Part shown: in pieces, positions 18,160 through 26,614 of the stretch | Layout of the letters: every line of letters begins with the position of its first letter | Numbering within the stretch: the first letter of the stretch is position 1 | NCBI GenBank assembly: GCA_963746735.1 | Contig: CAVVCO010000017.1 | Location: 1 to 64,000 of the forward strand | Source: CAVSWT01 sp963746735 | GTDB taxonomy: Bacteria > Bacteroidota > Ignavibacteria > Ignavibacteriales > Ignavibacteriaceae | Length of the DNA stretch: 64,000 bases | Direction: 5' to 3' | The notes under the pieces: generated by a model | What the model was told of the DNA's origin: nothing | Seen by the model: the letters and a program-made list of their open reading frames with translations, nothing else | Database searches by the model: none | Position numbers and translations under genes: made by a program

Positions 18160-20145
18160 ATGTGCGGAATTACTGGGGTACTTCATTTAAAAAATCCCAA
18201 ACCTATCTTTATCCAGAATTTAAAAAAATCACTATCTGTTTTAAAACATAGGGGCCCTGATGAAAAGGGCATTTATGTTGATGATTTAGTTGGATTAGCT
18301 CATGCGCGATTAAGTATTATCGGAATAAAAGGAGGAGCACAGCCAATTCATAATGAAGATAAATCATTGTGGATAACATTTAATGGTGAAATTTTTAATT
18401 ATGCCGAATTAAAGGAAGAATTAGTAAAAAGTGGACATAAGTTTTACACTAGCACCGATACTGAAGTTATTCTTCATCTTTATGAAGAAAAAGGTGTAGA
18501 GTTCCTAAAATTCTTGAATGGACAATTTGCATTTGCAATTTGGGATTTAAAATCAAAAGAACTTCTATTGGCAAGAGATAGAGTAGGAATTCGACCGCTT
18601 CATTATACAATTCAAAATGATCAATTAATCTTTGCTTCTGAAATCAAAGCAATTTTTGCTTATGATGAAAACGTAGATAGAAAGTTAAATATTTCGTCTT
18701 TGGATGAAATATTTACTTATTGGACAAATTTACCTGGTGAAACTATATTTGAAAATATAAAGGAAGTTCCCCCAGGGCATTATTTAAAAATATCTTCTTC
18801 TAGTATTTCATTAAATAAATTTTGGGAACTACCAAGTGTTCCGGTAGAAGAAAACTTGAATTGGCCACTTGATAAAATAACAGAAGAAATTAATTCTTTA
18901 CTCTATGACTCAATTAAATTACGGCTCAGAGCGGATGTGCCTGTCGGGGCATATTTAAGCGGCGGGCTTGATTCTTCAATTATAACTTCAATTGTTCATC
19001 ACAGCTTTAATAATCAATTAAAAACATTCGGAATACGTTTTGAAGACGATAAATATGACGAAGGAAGTTATCAAACTGAATTAGTTAAAAGACTAAATGT
19101 AAATCATTTAGAGATTATAGCTAAAAGTGATAATATTGGCAGCACCTTTCCTAATGTGCTTTGGCATATTGAAAAGCCAATTTTAAGAACTGCTCCTGTT
19201 CCTTTGTATATGCTTTCAAATTTAGTTCATCAAGAAAATTTAAAGGTCGTTTTAACGGGAGAAGGCGCAGATGAATTTTTCGGAGGTTATAATATTTTCC
19301 GTGAAACTAAAGTTCGTTGGTTCTGGGGAAGGAATCCACAGTCAAAATTACGACCAATGTTATTGGCAAAATTGTATCCTTATATTTTAAATGATCCAAA
19401 ACTTCTTCCCACTTTAAAAGCCTTTTTTAAAACTGGTATTGAAGACACTAACTATAATTATTTTTCACATTTAATTAGATGGCAAAACACAAATAAAATT
19501 AAGAACTTCTTGTTGGATGATTTCAAGCAACTATTAAATATTAATAATTATAATAAATTTGATAAATTTTTAACTGCAAATTTTAATAAATTAGATTACC
19601 TCTCTAAAGCACAATACATTGAAGTGACCACATTTTTAAGTAATTATTTATTGTCCTCTCAAGGTGATCGAGTTGCTATGGCAAATTCAATTGAGATTAG
19701 ATTTCCATTTTTGGATCATAGGTTAATTGAGTTTTTATCGAAGGTGCCATCTAAATGGAAAATTTTGGGAATGAATGAAAAATTCTTACTTAAAAAATTA
19801 TTTAGAGATAAGCTACCGGAAAGAATAATTAAACGTTCCAAACATCCTTATAGAGCACCGATAAAACAAAGTTTGCTCAATGATAAAAACAAGGAAATGT
19901 TTAACGAATATTGCTCATTATCGAAGTTAAAAGAGTCAGGGATTTTTAATGAAGTGAAATCTGAAAAACTGTTTAATAAAATTGCTAAATTTGAAAATCC
20001 AAATGAATGGGATAATATGGCTTTAACAGGCATTTTCTCTACTCAAGTTATATACGATAAATTTGTTAAAAATTTTAATCCAAATATAAGTACCAACTTT
20101 AAATTAGACTTTTTGTTTGACAACAGAACAACAAAATATGATTGA
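18160..20145 (+). CDS. AsnB-like glutamine amidotransferase (asparagine synthase family)
   Basis: A 661-residue two-domain enzyme. The class II glutaminase domain has the nucleophile Cys2 (MCGITGV), HRGPDE and FNGEIFN; the synthetase domain has the ATP-pyrophosphatase loop GAYLSGGLDSS and the later TGEGADEFFGGY. All catalytic motifs are present, so it should release ammonia from glutamine and use ATP to form an amide. True asparagine synthetases look the same, but this copy sits directly behind a carrier protein and ahead of an acyl-AMP ligase, as paralogues do in surface-glycan, exosortase-linked and small peptide-like pathways. I infer a pathway-specific amidation rather than bulk asparagine synthesis. 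It overlaps the ligase gene by 8 bases. Confidence 0.87.
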   Translation: MCGITGVLHLKNPKPIFIQNLKKSLSVLKHRGPDEKGIYVDDLVGLAHARLSIIGIKGGAQPIHNEDKSLWITFNGEIFNYAELKEELVKSGHKFYTSTDTEVILHLYEEKGVEFLKFLNGQFAFAIWDLKSKELLLARDRVGIRPLHYTIQNDQLIFASEIKAIFAYDENVDRKLNISSLDEIFTYWTNLPGETIFENIKEVPPGHYLKISSSSISLNKFWELPSVPVEENLNWPLDKITEEINSLLYDSIKLRLRADVPVGAYLSGGLDSSIITSIVHHSFNNQLKTFGIRFEDDKYDEGSYQTELVKRLNVNHLEIIAKSDNIGSTFPNVLWHIEKPILRTAPVPLYMLSNLVHQENLKVVLTGEGADEFFGGYNIFRETKVRWFWGRNPQSKLRPMLLAKLYPYILNDPKLLPTLKAFFKTGIEDTNYNYFSHLIRWQNTNKIKNFLLDDFKQLLNINNYNKFDKFLTANFNKLDYLSKAQYIEVTTFLSNYLLSSQGDRVAMANSIEIRFPFLDHRLIEFLSKVPSKWKILGMNEKFLLKKLFRDKLPERIIKRSKHPYRAPIKQSLLNDKNKEMFNEYCSLSKLKESGIFNEVKSEKLFNKIAKFENPNEWDNMALTGIFSTQVIYDKFVKNFNPNISTNFKLDFLFDNRTTKYD

Positions 20146-21715
20146 TCCGTTTTTAGTTCATGAATTTCTTACTAAAACTGCTAAAAGGTTACCTGATAAG
20201 ACCGCATTAATTTTTAATGATGTTAGAATCAGCTATAAAAATCTTCATGAAAAAACTTCAAAGCTTGCATCTTCATTAAAAAAACTTGGAATTAAAAGGC
20301 ATGATAGAATAATTATTTATTTAGAAAATTCTTCTGACATAGTTATTGCTTTTTATGGAATTTTAAAAGCAGGTGCAACATTCATTATATTAAATGATTC
20401 CATTAAAGCTGATAAGCTTAGTTATATTATTAATGACTCATCAGCATCGTTAATAATTACTAATGCAAAAAATATTGATACTGTCAGTCAAGCTACACAA
20501 AACGTGATAATTAGTCCAAAGGTTGTTGTAATTGATCTTGGCAATGAACAAAATGTAGAAAATGAAAATTTGTATAACTGGGATGACCTTATAAATAATT
20601 TTAATGATCCAATCGATGATTTTGATAAACCGGTATGTGAGGAAATTATTGATTGCGATCTTGCGGCATTGCTTTATACTTCTGGGACGACGGGCGAGCC
20701 TAAAGGAGTAATGACTTCTCATTTTAATATGTTAGCGGTTTCAAAAAGCATTTTACAATACTTGGGAAACACAAGTGAAGATATTATTCTAAATGTATTA
20801 CCACTATCCTTTGGATACGGATTATACCAGGTTATTCCAAGTGTAATGTGTGGTGGAACAGTAATTCTTGAAACATCTTTTATGTTTCCTGTTAAAATTC
20901 TTCAGCTTATAGAAAAAGAAAAAGCAACCGGCTTCCCAATGGTACCTACAATCTTTGCTTTACTTTTCAATCTTAAAAATATTGAGAAATATGATTTAAG
21001 TTCATTGAGATATATTACTAACGCGGGAGCAGCGCTTTCTGCGGAAAGAATTTTAAGATTAAAAACCATTCTGCCTAACACAAAAATATTTTCAATGTAC
21101 GGATTAACTGAATGTCAAAGAGTTTCATTTTTAAAACCAGAAGAAATAGAAATTAGGCCAAGCTCAGTTGGGAAAGCGATTCCTAATTGCGAGGTTTTTT
21201 TGTTAAACGAAATTGACGAAGAGGTAGAGATTGGAGAAGTTGGGGAATTAGTTGTTCGCGGTTCAAATGTTATGCGTGGTTACTGGAATGCTCCGGAACT
21301 AACTAAAAAAACTTTTCGCAGTGGGAAAATTCTTGGTGAAAAATTACTATACTCCGGTGATCTTTTTAAAATGGATAAAGAAGGGTATTTATATTTTGTA
21401 AGCAGAAAAGACGATATAATTAAAACCAAAGGCGAAAAGGTAAGTCCAAAAGAAGTTGAACATACAATTAACAGTTTAGATGGTATTATTGATGCGGCTG
21501 TTATCCCGGTACCTGACCAGATTCTTGGTAATGCAATTAAAGCGTTTGTAGTTAAGAAAAAAGAATCAAATATTACTGATAAAGAAATATTAAAATATTG
21601 TTCAGAAAAATTAGAACCTTTTATGGTTCCCAAATACATTGAATTTATTGACCAGCTTCCCAAAAGCATTAACGGTAAGATTGATAAAAAAGTATTGCTA
21701 GCTCGAAATTCTTAA
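20138..21715 (+). CDS. AMP-dependent acyl-CoA synthetase / acyl-ACP ligase
   Basis: About 525 residues of the ANL adenylating superfamily. The ATP loop LLYTSGTTGEPKGVM, the YGLTE motif, the hinge YSGDLFKMDKEGYLYFVSRK and the C-terminal lysine in SINGKIDKK are all present, so it should adenylate a carboxylic acid and pass it to a thiol. The ATG at 20138 is chosen over a TTG at 20117. It overlaps the AsnB-like gene by 8 bases and ends 23 bases before the NadE-like gene. With a dedicated carrier protein upstream, it most likely loads that ACP; the acid (fatty, aryl or amino) cannot be read from sequence. Confidence 0.88.
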   Translation: MIDPFLVHEFLTKTAKRLPDKTALIFNDVRISYKNLHEKTSKLASSLKKLGIKRHDRIIIYLENSSDIVIAFYGILKAGATFIILNDSIKADKLSYIINDSSASLIITNAKNIDTVSQATQNVIISPKVVVIDLGNEQNVENENLYNWDDLINNFNDPIDDFDKPVCEEIIDCDLAALLYTSGTTGEPKGVMTSHFNMLAVSKSILQYLGNTSEDIILNVLPLSFGYGLYQVIPSVMCGGTVILETSFMFPVKILQLIEKEKATGFPMVPTIFALLFNLKNIEKYDLSSLRYITNAGAALSAERILRLKTILPNTKIFSMYGLTECQRVSFLKPEEIEIRPSSVGKAIPNCEVFLLNEIDEEVEIGEVGELVVRGSNVMRGYWNAPELTKKTFRSGKILGEKLLYSGDLFKMDKEGYLYFVSRKDDIIKTKGEKVSPKEVEHTINSLDGIIDAAVIPVPDQILGNAIKAFVVKKKESNITDKEILKYCSEKLEPFMVPKYIEFIDQLPKSINGKIDKKVLLARNS

Positions 21716-21738
21716 TTTAAAAATACCTAGGAGAGAAA

Positions 21739-22698
21739 ATGCCGGTTTCCGTAAAAGAATTAATTAAAATTGACCCTAAAAAAGAAACTGAAAATATTAT
21801 TTCTAAATTAAAAAATGATATGACAAAAACTCTGAAAAAAAGAGGAGCAGTTGTAGGCATTAGCGGTGGAATTGATTCTTCAGTTGTATTGGCGCTTTGT
21901 GCAAAAGCATTTGGCCCAAATAAAGTTTTAGGAATTATGCTACCGGAAAAAGAATCGAGCAAAGATAATTTTATTCTTGCAAGAAGTCTGTGTAAAACTT
22001 ATGGAGTGAAATATATTATTGAAGACATTACAGGCGCGCTTGAAGGATTCGGCTGCTATAGAAGACGTGACGAAGCAATTAAAAGAGTTTTCCCTGAATT
22101 TGATAACAGTTTTAAAGCAAAAATAATTTTACCTGAAAAACTTTTAGATAAAGAAACATTAAATGTTTTCTCTGTAAAAATAATTTCACCCGAAGGTAAT
22201 AATACAACTATAAGGCTTCCAGTTAAAGAATATCTGGAAATTGTAGCGGCTTCAAATTTTAAACAGAGATCCAGAATGAGCATGCTATACTTTCATGCAG
22301 ATGCAAGAAACTTTGCTGTTATTGGGACTGGAAATAAAAACGAGCATGAGCAAGGATTTTTTGTTAAATATGGTGATGGCGCTGCTGACTCAAAGCCAAT
22401 TGCTCACTTATTTAAATCACAAGTATATCAAATTGCCGAATATCTTAATGTCCCTCATGAGATAAGAGAGAGAATACCAACAACAGATACATATAGTGCA
22501 GAACAGACTCAAGAGGAGTTTTTCTTTAGAATACCTTTTGATACACTTGATAAAATTTGGATTGGCTGGGAACACGGTATTTCTTCCAATAAAATTGCAG
22601 ATGATTTAAAATTGTCTGCTCAACAAGTTGAGAACGTGATAAATGATATCCAAAGAAAAATTTCTACCACAGAATATTTAAGACGTGAGCCTTTGTAA
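21739..22698 (+). CDS. nadE: NadE-like NAD(+) synthase, divergent
   Basis: A 319-residue ATP-pyrophosphatase of the NAD synthase family, without an amidase domain, so ammonia-dependent. The P-loop is VGISGGIDSSVVLALC, and GTGNKNEHEQGFFVKYGDGAADSKPI matches the NadE active-site strand. The C-terminal part (IPTTDTYSAEQTQEEFFFRI) departs from the usual PSADLxPxQxDE pattern, and the protein is longer than the common 245-275 residues. It may be the cell's NAD synthase, or a paralogue that amidates another acid in this cluster. A good GGAGAG site precedes the ATG, 23 bases after the acyl ligase, which points to co-transcription. Family certain; exact substrate uncertain. Confidence 0.8.
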   Translation: MPVSVKELIKIDPKKETENIISKLKNDMTKTLKKRGAVVGISGGIDSSVVLALCAKAFGPNKVLGIMLPEKESSKDNFILARSLCKTYGVKYIIEDITGALEGFGCYRRRDEAIKRVFPEFDNSFKAKIILPEKLLDKETLNVFSVKIISPEGNNTTIRLPVKEYLEIVAASNFKQRSRMSMLYFHADARNFAVIGTGNKNEHEQGFFVKYGDGAADSKPIAHLFKSQVYQIAEYLNVPHEIRERIPTTDTYSAEQTQEEFFFRIPFDTLDKIWIGWEHGISSNKIADDLKLSAQQVENVINDIQRKISTTEYLRREPL

Positions 22699-22890
22699 AG
22701 GTATATTTTTTAAAAAAGATTCTGATTTCTTTTTAATATTTTAAATTGTATTTTTTCTCCAAGTACTTTTCATTTTGATTTAATTCTATTTTTCTATTTA
22801 AGAAAATTATTTCTTTCTCTTTTCCTTTCTACTGACCATATTACTAAAATAAGTTTCGCATTTATTATTTATAAATGGAGTTAATCTATT

Positions 22891-24399
22891 ATGGCAGCTA
22901 ATAATCAAATTCAAAATCTTCTGATAAATTGTGAAAGTACTGGGAAGACATTAGCTTATACTGAAAATGAAATCAAAATGGATTTCAAAGAAACTGATAT
23001 TTATATAATCAGCGATTTGCATATAGGGGAGGGAATTCAAAAAAATTTTAGTTATGAAGGTACAGAAAATTTTTTCGCAGATTCTTCATTAAAAAGATTT
23101 ATTGAACATTTACAAAAAAGTAAATCTTATCCCAAATCAACTTTAATTATTAATGGTGACTTTATCGATTTTATTAGAATCGTTTCTTATCCTGTTGAAG
23201 ATGAAGAATTTATAGAGTGGAAAAATATTTTAGATGAAATCGGAATTAATAAATCAATCGATGAATTAAAAAATTCAATTTCAGAAAAAGAAAGAAAATA
23301 CGGTTTAAAAACCGATGATTATAAATCAGTTTGGAAGATGCATAGAGCAATTACAGGACATAGAGAAGTATTTGACGCTTTAACAGGCTGGCTTATAGAC
23401 GGAAATAGATTAATAATTTCAAAAGGTAATCATGACCTTGAATTATATTGGTTAGCTGTAAGAAATTATTATAGGTTGTTTTTTGCTAAAAATGATGTCG
23501 GAATAAGCGATGATACAATTAAAAATTTAGAAGAAATAATTTTCCCTAACTTAATTTTTATTGATGGTAGCTTATTAATAAATGAAAAATTTTATATTGA
23601 ACACGGGCAAAAATATGACCGGTTTACTCATTCTGTTGACGGCTGTTTGCTGGATAATAAAAAAGAATTAAATATCCCATTCGGTTCTTTTTTTAACCGT
23701 TATCTATTAAATCAAATAGAGTTGATGTATCCCTTTGTAGATAATGTGAGGCCAAGCCAAAACATTTTGCCAATGCTTCTTCGGGAAAAGTTTTTTGTTG
23801 GGTTAAAGTTTCTACTTTATCATATCCCATTTTTATTTTTGATAATTCCCAAAAGATATTACAAATATATGTTTCAAAGAGTTTTTTCTATTGCATTAGC
23901 GATTTTAATTCCGTTAGTATTATTTATTATTGGATTTTGGAATTATATTAGTCCAATTTTTAATAGCTCTGCCAAAGGTAGCACGGCTGGAATTTTAGGA
24001 ATCTTAACCCAACAAGGAATGTCAATACTAGGAAATTTTGGGATGCTTTTTTTATCATATTTACTCGCACGAATTGTTGCCTATTTCCAACTTGATGAAC
24101 CTAGTTCACTTTCAATTAACGCCAGAGATATTTTTAGTAAAAGGTCTGGATTGGAAGTAATTACAATGGGGCATACTCACAACCCCGATCAATTTAATGA
24201 TAACGGAAAAATGTTTTTTAATACCGGCACATGGATACCAATCGTAGAAACATCAAGCGCAGACATACGATTAGATAAGACTTATGTTTTTTTTAGAGTG
24301 TTAATTGACTCAAATGGTAATTTAAAAGCATCACCTCTGCAGCGATGGAATGACGACTCAAGTCGTGCAGAATACTTAACACTAGTTTATAAAGATTAA
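22891..24399 (+). CDS. Membrane-associated calcineurin-like metallophosphoesterase
   Basis: A 502-residue protein with a metallophosphoesterase fold whose metal motifs are split by a membrane part. DLHIGEG, NGDFIDF, KGNHDLE and a late GHTHNPDQF give the binuclear metal site. Residues about 300-395 hold hydrophobic stretches (FLLYHIPFLFLIIP, ALAILIPLVLFIIGFWNYI, GMLFLSYLLARIV), probably an amphipathic segment and two membrane helices inserted before the last motif. Members of this superfamily include UDP-2,3-diacylglucosamine hydrolases, but the internal membrane insert makes that specific call unsafe. It stands 192 bases after nadE and converges with the decarboxylase operon. Confidence 0.75.
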   Translation: MAANNQIQNLLINCESTGKTLAYTENEIKMDFKETDIYIISDLHIGEGIQKNFSYEGTENFFADSSLKRFIEHLQKSKSYPKSTLIINGDFIDFIRIVSYPVEDEEFIEWKNILDEIGINKSIDELKNSISEKERKYGLKTDDYKSVWKMHRAITGHREVFDALTGWLIDGNRLIISKGNHDLELYWLAVRNYYRLFFAKNDVGISDDTIKNLEEIIFPNLIFIDGSLLINEKFYIEHGQKYDRFTHSVDGCLLDNKKELNIPFGSFFNRYLLNQIELMYPFVDNVRPSQNILPMLLREKFFVGLKFLLYHIPFLFLIIPKRYYKYMFQRVFSIALAILIPLVLFIIGFWNYISPIFNSSAKGSTAGILGILTQQGMSILGNFGMLFLSYLLARIVAYFQLDEPSSLSINARDIFSKRSGLEVITMGHTHNPDQFNDNGKMFFNTGTWIPIVETSSADIRLDKTYVFFRVLIDSNGNLKASPLQRWNDDSSRAEYLTLVYKD

Positions 24400-24501
24400 G
24401 TTTATGACATTTTAATACAAGATACTTTTTATACTTTATTATTATCCTTAGTGTTAAGGAACTGACATCTTTTAATCATGTTGATTGTGATGATCAAATA
24501 A

Positions 24502-24540
24502 GTGAATGAAGCCATAGCGAATAGGAAGATGTTCATTCAC
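24502..24540. terminator. Inverted repeat between convergent operons, possible bidirectional terminator
   Basis: A perfect 9-base repeat (GTGAATGAA at 24502-24510 and TTCATTCAC at 24532-24540) with a 21-base loop. It lies where the phosphoesterase (plus) and the decarboxylase operon (minus) run towards each other. No long T-run follows on either side, so the call is tentative. Confidence 0.35.
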
Positions 24541-24557
24541 CTAATATCAAGAAAATA

Positions 24558-25702
24558 TTATAACAAATGCATTAAGAATCCCATTAAAATACCTGCAGCT
24601 ACCGCAGAACCAATAACACCGGCAACATTAGGTGCCATTGCATGAATCAATAAATAATTTGTTGGGTCAGCTTTTTGCCCCATCATTTGAGAAATTCTCG
24701 CACTGCCGGGTACCGCAGATACACCGGCTGATCCAATTAAAGGATTTATCTTATCTCCTTCTTTTAAAAGAGATTCATAAATTTAGCGAATAAAACTCCA
24801 CCGGCAGTTGCTATTGCAAATGCAAACGCACCAAGCACGAAAATTAATAATGAATGAGGTGTAAGAAAAACAGTAGCTTGAGTAGAAGCACCTACCGTCA
24901 ATCCAAGAATAATTGTGACTATATCTATTAAGGAATTTTTTGCAGTGTCACCTAATCTTTTAGTTACACCTGATTCTTTTAATAAATTTCCAAAAAACAA
25001 CATACCTAACAATGGCAGTGCACCAGGTGTAATAAATGTTGTAAGTATTAAACCAATTATGGGGAAAGAAACTTTCTCTAGCTTCGAAACAGAACGAGGT
25101 GGTTTCATTCTGATTTTTCTTTCCTTTTCATTTGTAAACAATTTCATTATTGGTGGCTGAATTACGGGTATTAAAGCCATATAAGAATACGCTGCTATTG
25201 CAATAGGCCCAATTAATTCAGGAGCTAATTTAGATGAAAGAAATATTGCAGTTGGCCCATCTGCACCGCCAATAATTCCAATTGAAGCTGCTTGCTGTTG
25301 TGTGAACCCCAAAGTAAGAGCTCCTAAAAATGTTATGAAAATTCCTATCTGAGCTGCTGCACCTAGCAGAATTAATTTAGGATTGGAAAGCAAAGCAGAA
25401 AAGTCCGTCATTGCACCTATTCCTAAAAATATTAATGGAGGATATATTCCTTTAAGTACACCGTAATAAAGATAGTTGAGCACACTGCCATGTTCATAAA
25501 TTCCTAACTCCAATCCCACATTTTCTATAAAAGGAATATTCCCAATAATAATTCCAAATCCAATTGGAACAAGTAAAAGAGGTTCGAAGCCTTTTTTGAT
25601 TGCAAGATAGATAAAAAGTATCCCAATCATTATCATTATAACATGGCCAATGGTTACGTTTGCAAAACCAGTAAATTCAAAGAATTGTTTTAGTCCCTCC
25701 AT
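24558..25702 (-). CDS. Na+-translocating decarboxylase subunit beta, frameshifted
   Basis: The multi-span membrane subunit of the OadB/MmdB/GcdB family, which couples carboxyl-CoA or oxaloacetate decarboxylation to Na+ export. The first 312 residues show IGIIGGADGPTAIFLSSKLA, the conserved ion-path segment, and ten or so hydrophobic helices. The frame stops early at 24764, but the other frame continues with KEGDKINPLIGSAGVSAVP, then DPTNYLLIHAMAPNVAGVIG, the family's normal C-terminus, ending at 24558. One base is missing in a run of four T (minus strand; 24766-24769). Restored length is about 381 residues, normal for the family. Its start abuts the biotin-carrier gene, so it closes the operon. 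Confidence 0.9.
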
Positions 25703-26142
25703 TATGCAGCCTCAATTTCAACTAAAATATCGCCTTCCAAAACTGAATCACCAACATTAAACTTTATAACGGAAATAATACCTTCTTTATCTGAGTTGAT
25801 ATTGTTTTCCATTTTCATTGCTTCCATTACTAAAAGCCTATCACCTAGTTTAACCTTATCTCCAACTTTAACTTTTATTTCCAAAATAGTACCTGGTAGG
25901 GGAGCTTTGACAGTTCCCGCACCTTTTCTTTCACTAGGCTTACTTGTCTTTGCTACATTAGTATCTGTAGAAGGGACTGCATGTGTCCGGACTAATTTCG
26001 GAGTTTTAGTTACTTTAATTTCTTGTTGAATTTCAACTGTATAATTTGACCCGTTAACATCAACTTCTGCAATATTATCTTCTAGACTAAGTATTTCAAC
26101 TTCGTAGTTGTTTCCGTGAATTTTAAATTTGAATTTTTTCAT
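25702..26142 (-). CDS. Biotin carboxyl carrier subunit of the Na+-pumping decarboxylase
   Basis: A 146-residue biotinyl protein. The C-terminal 75 residues form the lipoyl/biotinyl fold with the attachment lysine in VMEAMKMENN; a proline/threonine/serine-rich linker (about 50-70) joins it to an N-terminal beta part. This is the usual build of the gamma/delta carrier in methylmalonyl-CoA and glutaconyl-CoA decarboxylases. It takes the carboxyl from the carboxyltransferase (26615-28174) to the membrane beta subunit (24558-25702), and its gene lies exactly between the OadG-like and beta genes. Confidence 0.92.
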   Translation of the reverse strand: MKKFKFKIHGNNYEVEILSLEDNIAEVDVNGSNYTVEIQQEIKVTKTPKLVRTHAVPSTDTNVAKTSKPSERKGAGTVKAPLPGTILEIKVKVGDKVKLGDRLLVMEAMKMENNINSDKEGIISVIKFNVGDSVLEGDILVEIEAA

Positions 26143-26157
26143 TTTATTATTCCGATT

Positions 26158-26604
26158 TTATTTCTTTGGAAATTCTCTTAACCCGTATATTTTTGAACTC
26201 CACGGTGAATAAGTTCTTTGAACTTTTGTAATTGTTAAAACTGTATTTTCGATATCATGTGCTTCTGAAAAGTGCAGGTACAAAGCCATTGATATTGCAG
26301 CGTTAATTTCTCCTGAAATAGATAATTCTTTTTCTTCTGCTTCTTCTTTGTGCCCTTCTGATTTTAATCTTTTTCTTAACCGTAATTGAAGCACTTTAGT
26401 TAAATTTGTGAAAATAATATAGAGCAGCAATAAAGCTAAAAATACAACTACATATCCGGAAACAGACATTATTATTCCATTGCCGTCAAGTATTTTGGAG
26501 GGGTCGAATGTTATATGATTCAATGCTTGAGATTCTTTAACATGCGCTATCGAGTCTTGAATAGCTTTTAATGAATCTTGAATGACTATGTTTTGAAAAA
26601 TCAC
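26158..26604 (-). CDS. OadG-like membrane anchor subunit of Na+ decarboxylase
   Basis: I choose a GTG start at 26604, right behind a GGAGG site at the end of the carboxyltransferase gene; a start at 26670 would overlap that gene by over 50 bases. The product is about 148 residues. An N-terminal polar part (VIQDSLKAIQDSIAHVKES) is followed by one membrane span (IIMSVSGYVVVFLALLLLYI) and a basic, then helical tail that contains ISGEINAAISMALYLHF, typical of OadG/MmdD-type small subunits that hold the complex at the membrane. Position in the operon (carboxyltransferase, anchor, biotin carrier, beta) supports the call. Confidence 0.8.
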   Translation of the reverse strand: MIFQNIVIQDSLKAIQDSIAHVKESQALNHITFDPSKILDGNGIIMSVSGYVVVFLALLLLYIIFTNLTKVLQLRLRKRLKSEGHKEEAEEKELSISGEINAAISMALYLHFSEAHDIENTVLTITKVQRTYSPWSSKIYGLREFPKK

Positions 26605-26614
26605 TTTACCTCCT

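Noticed and set aside
18160..22698. Exosortase/PEP-CTERM system
   Set aside because: The ACP, ligase and AsnB-like genes would fit, but no exosortase or PEP-CTERM substrate is found in the window.
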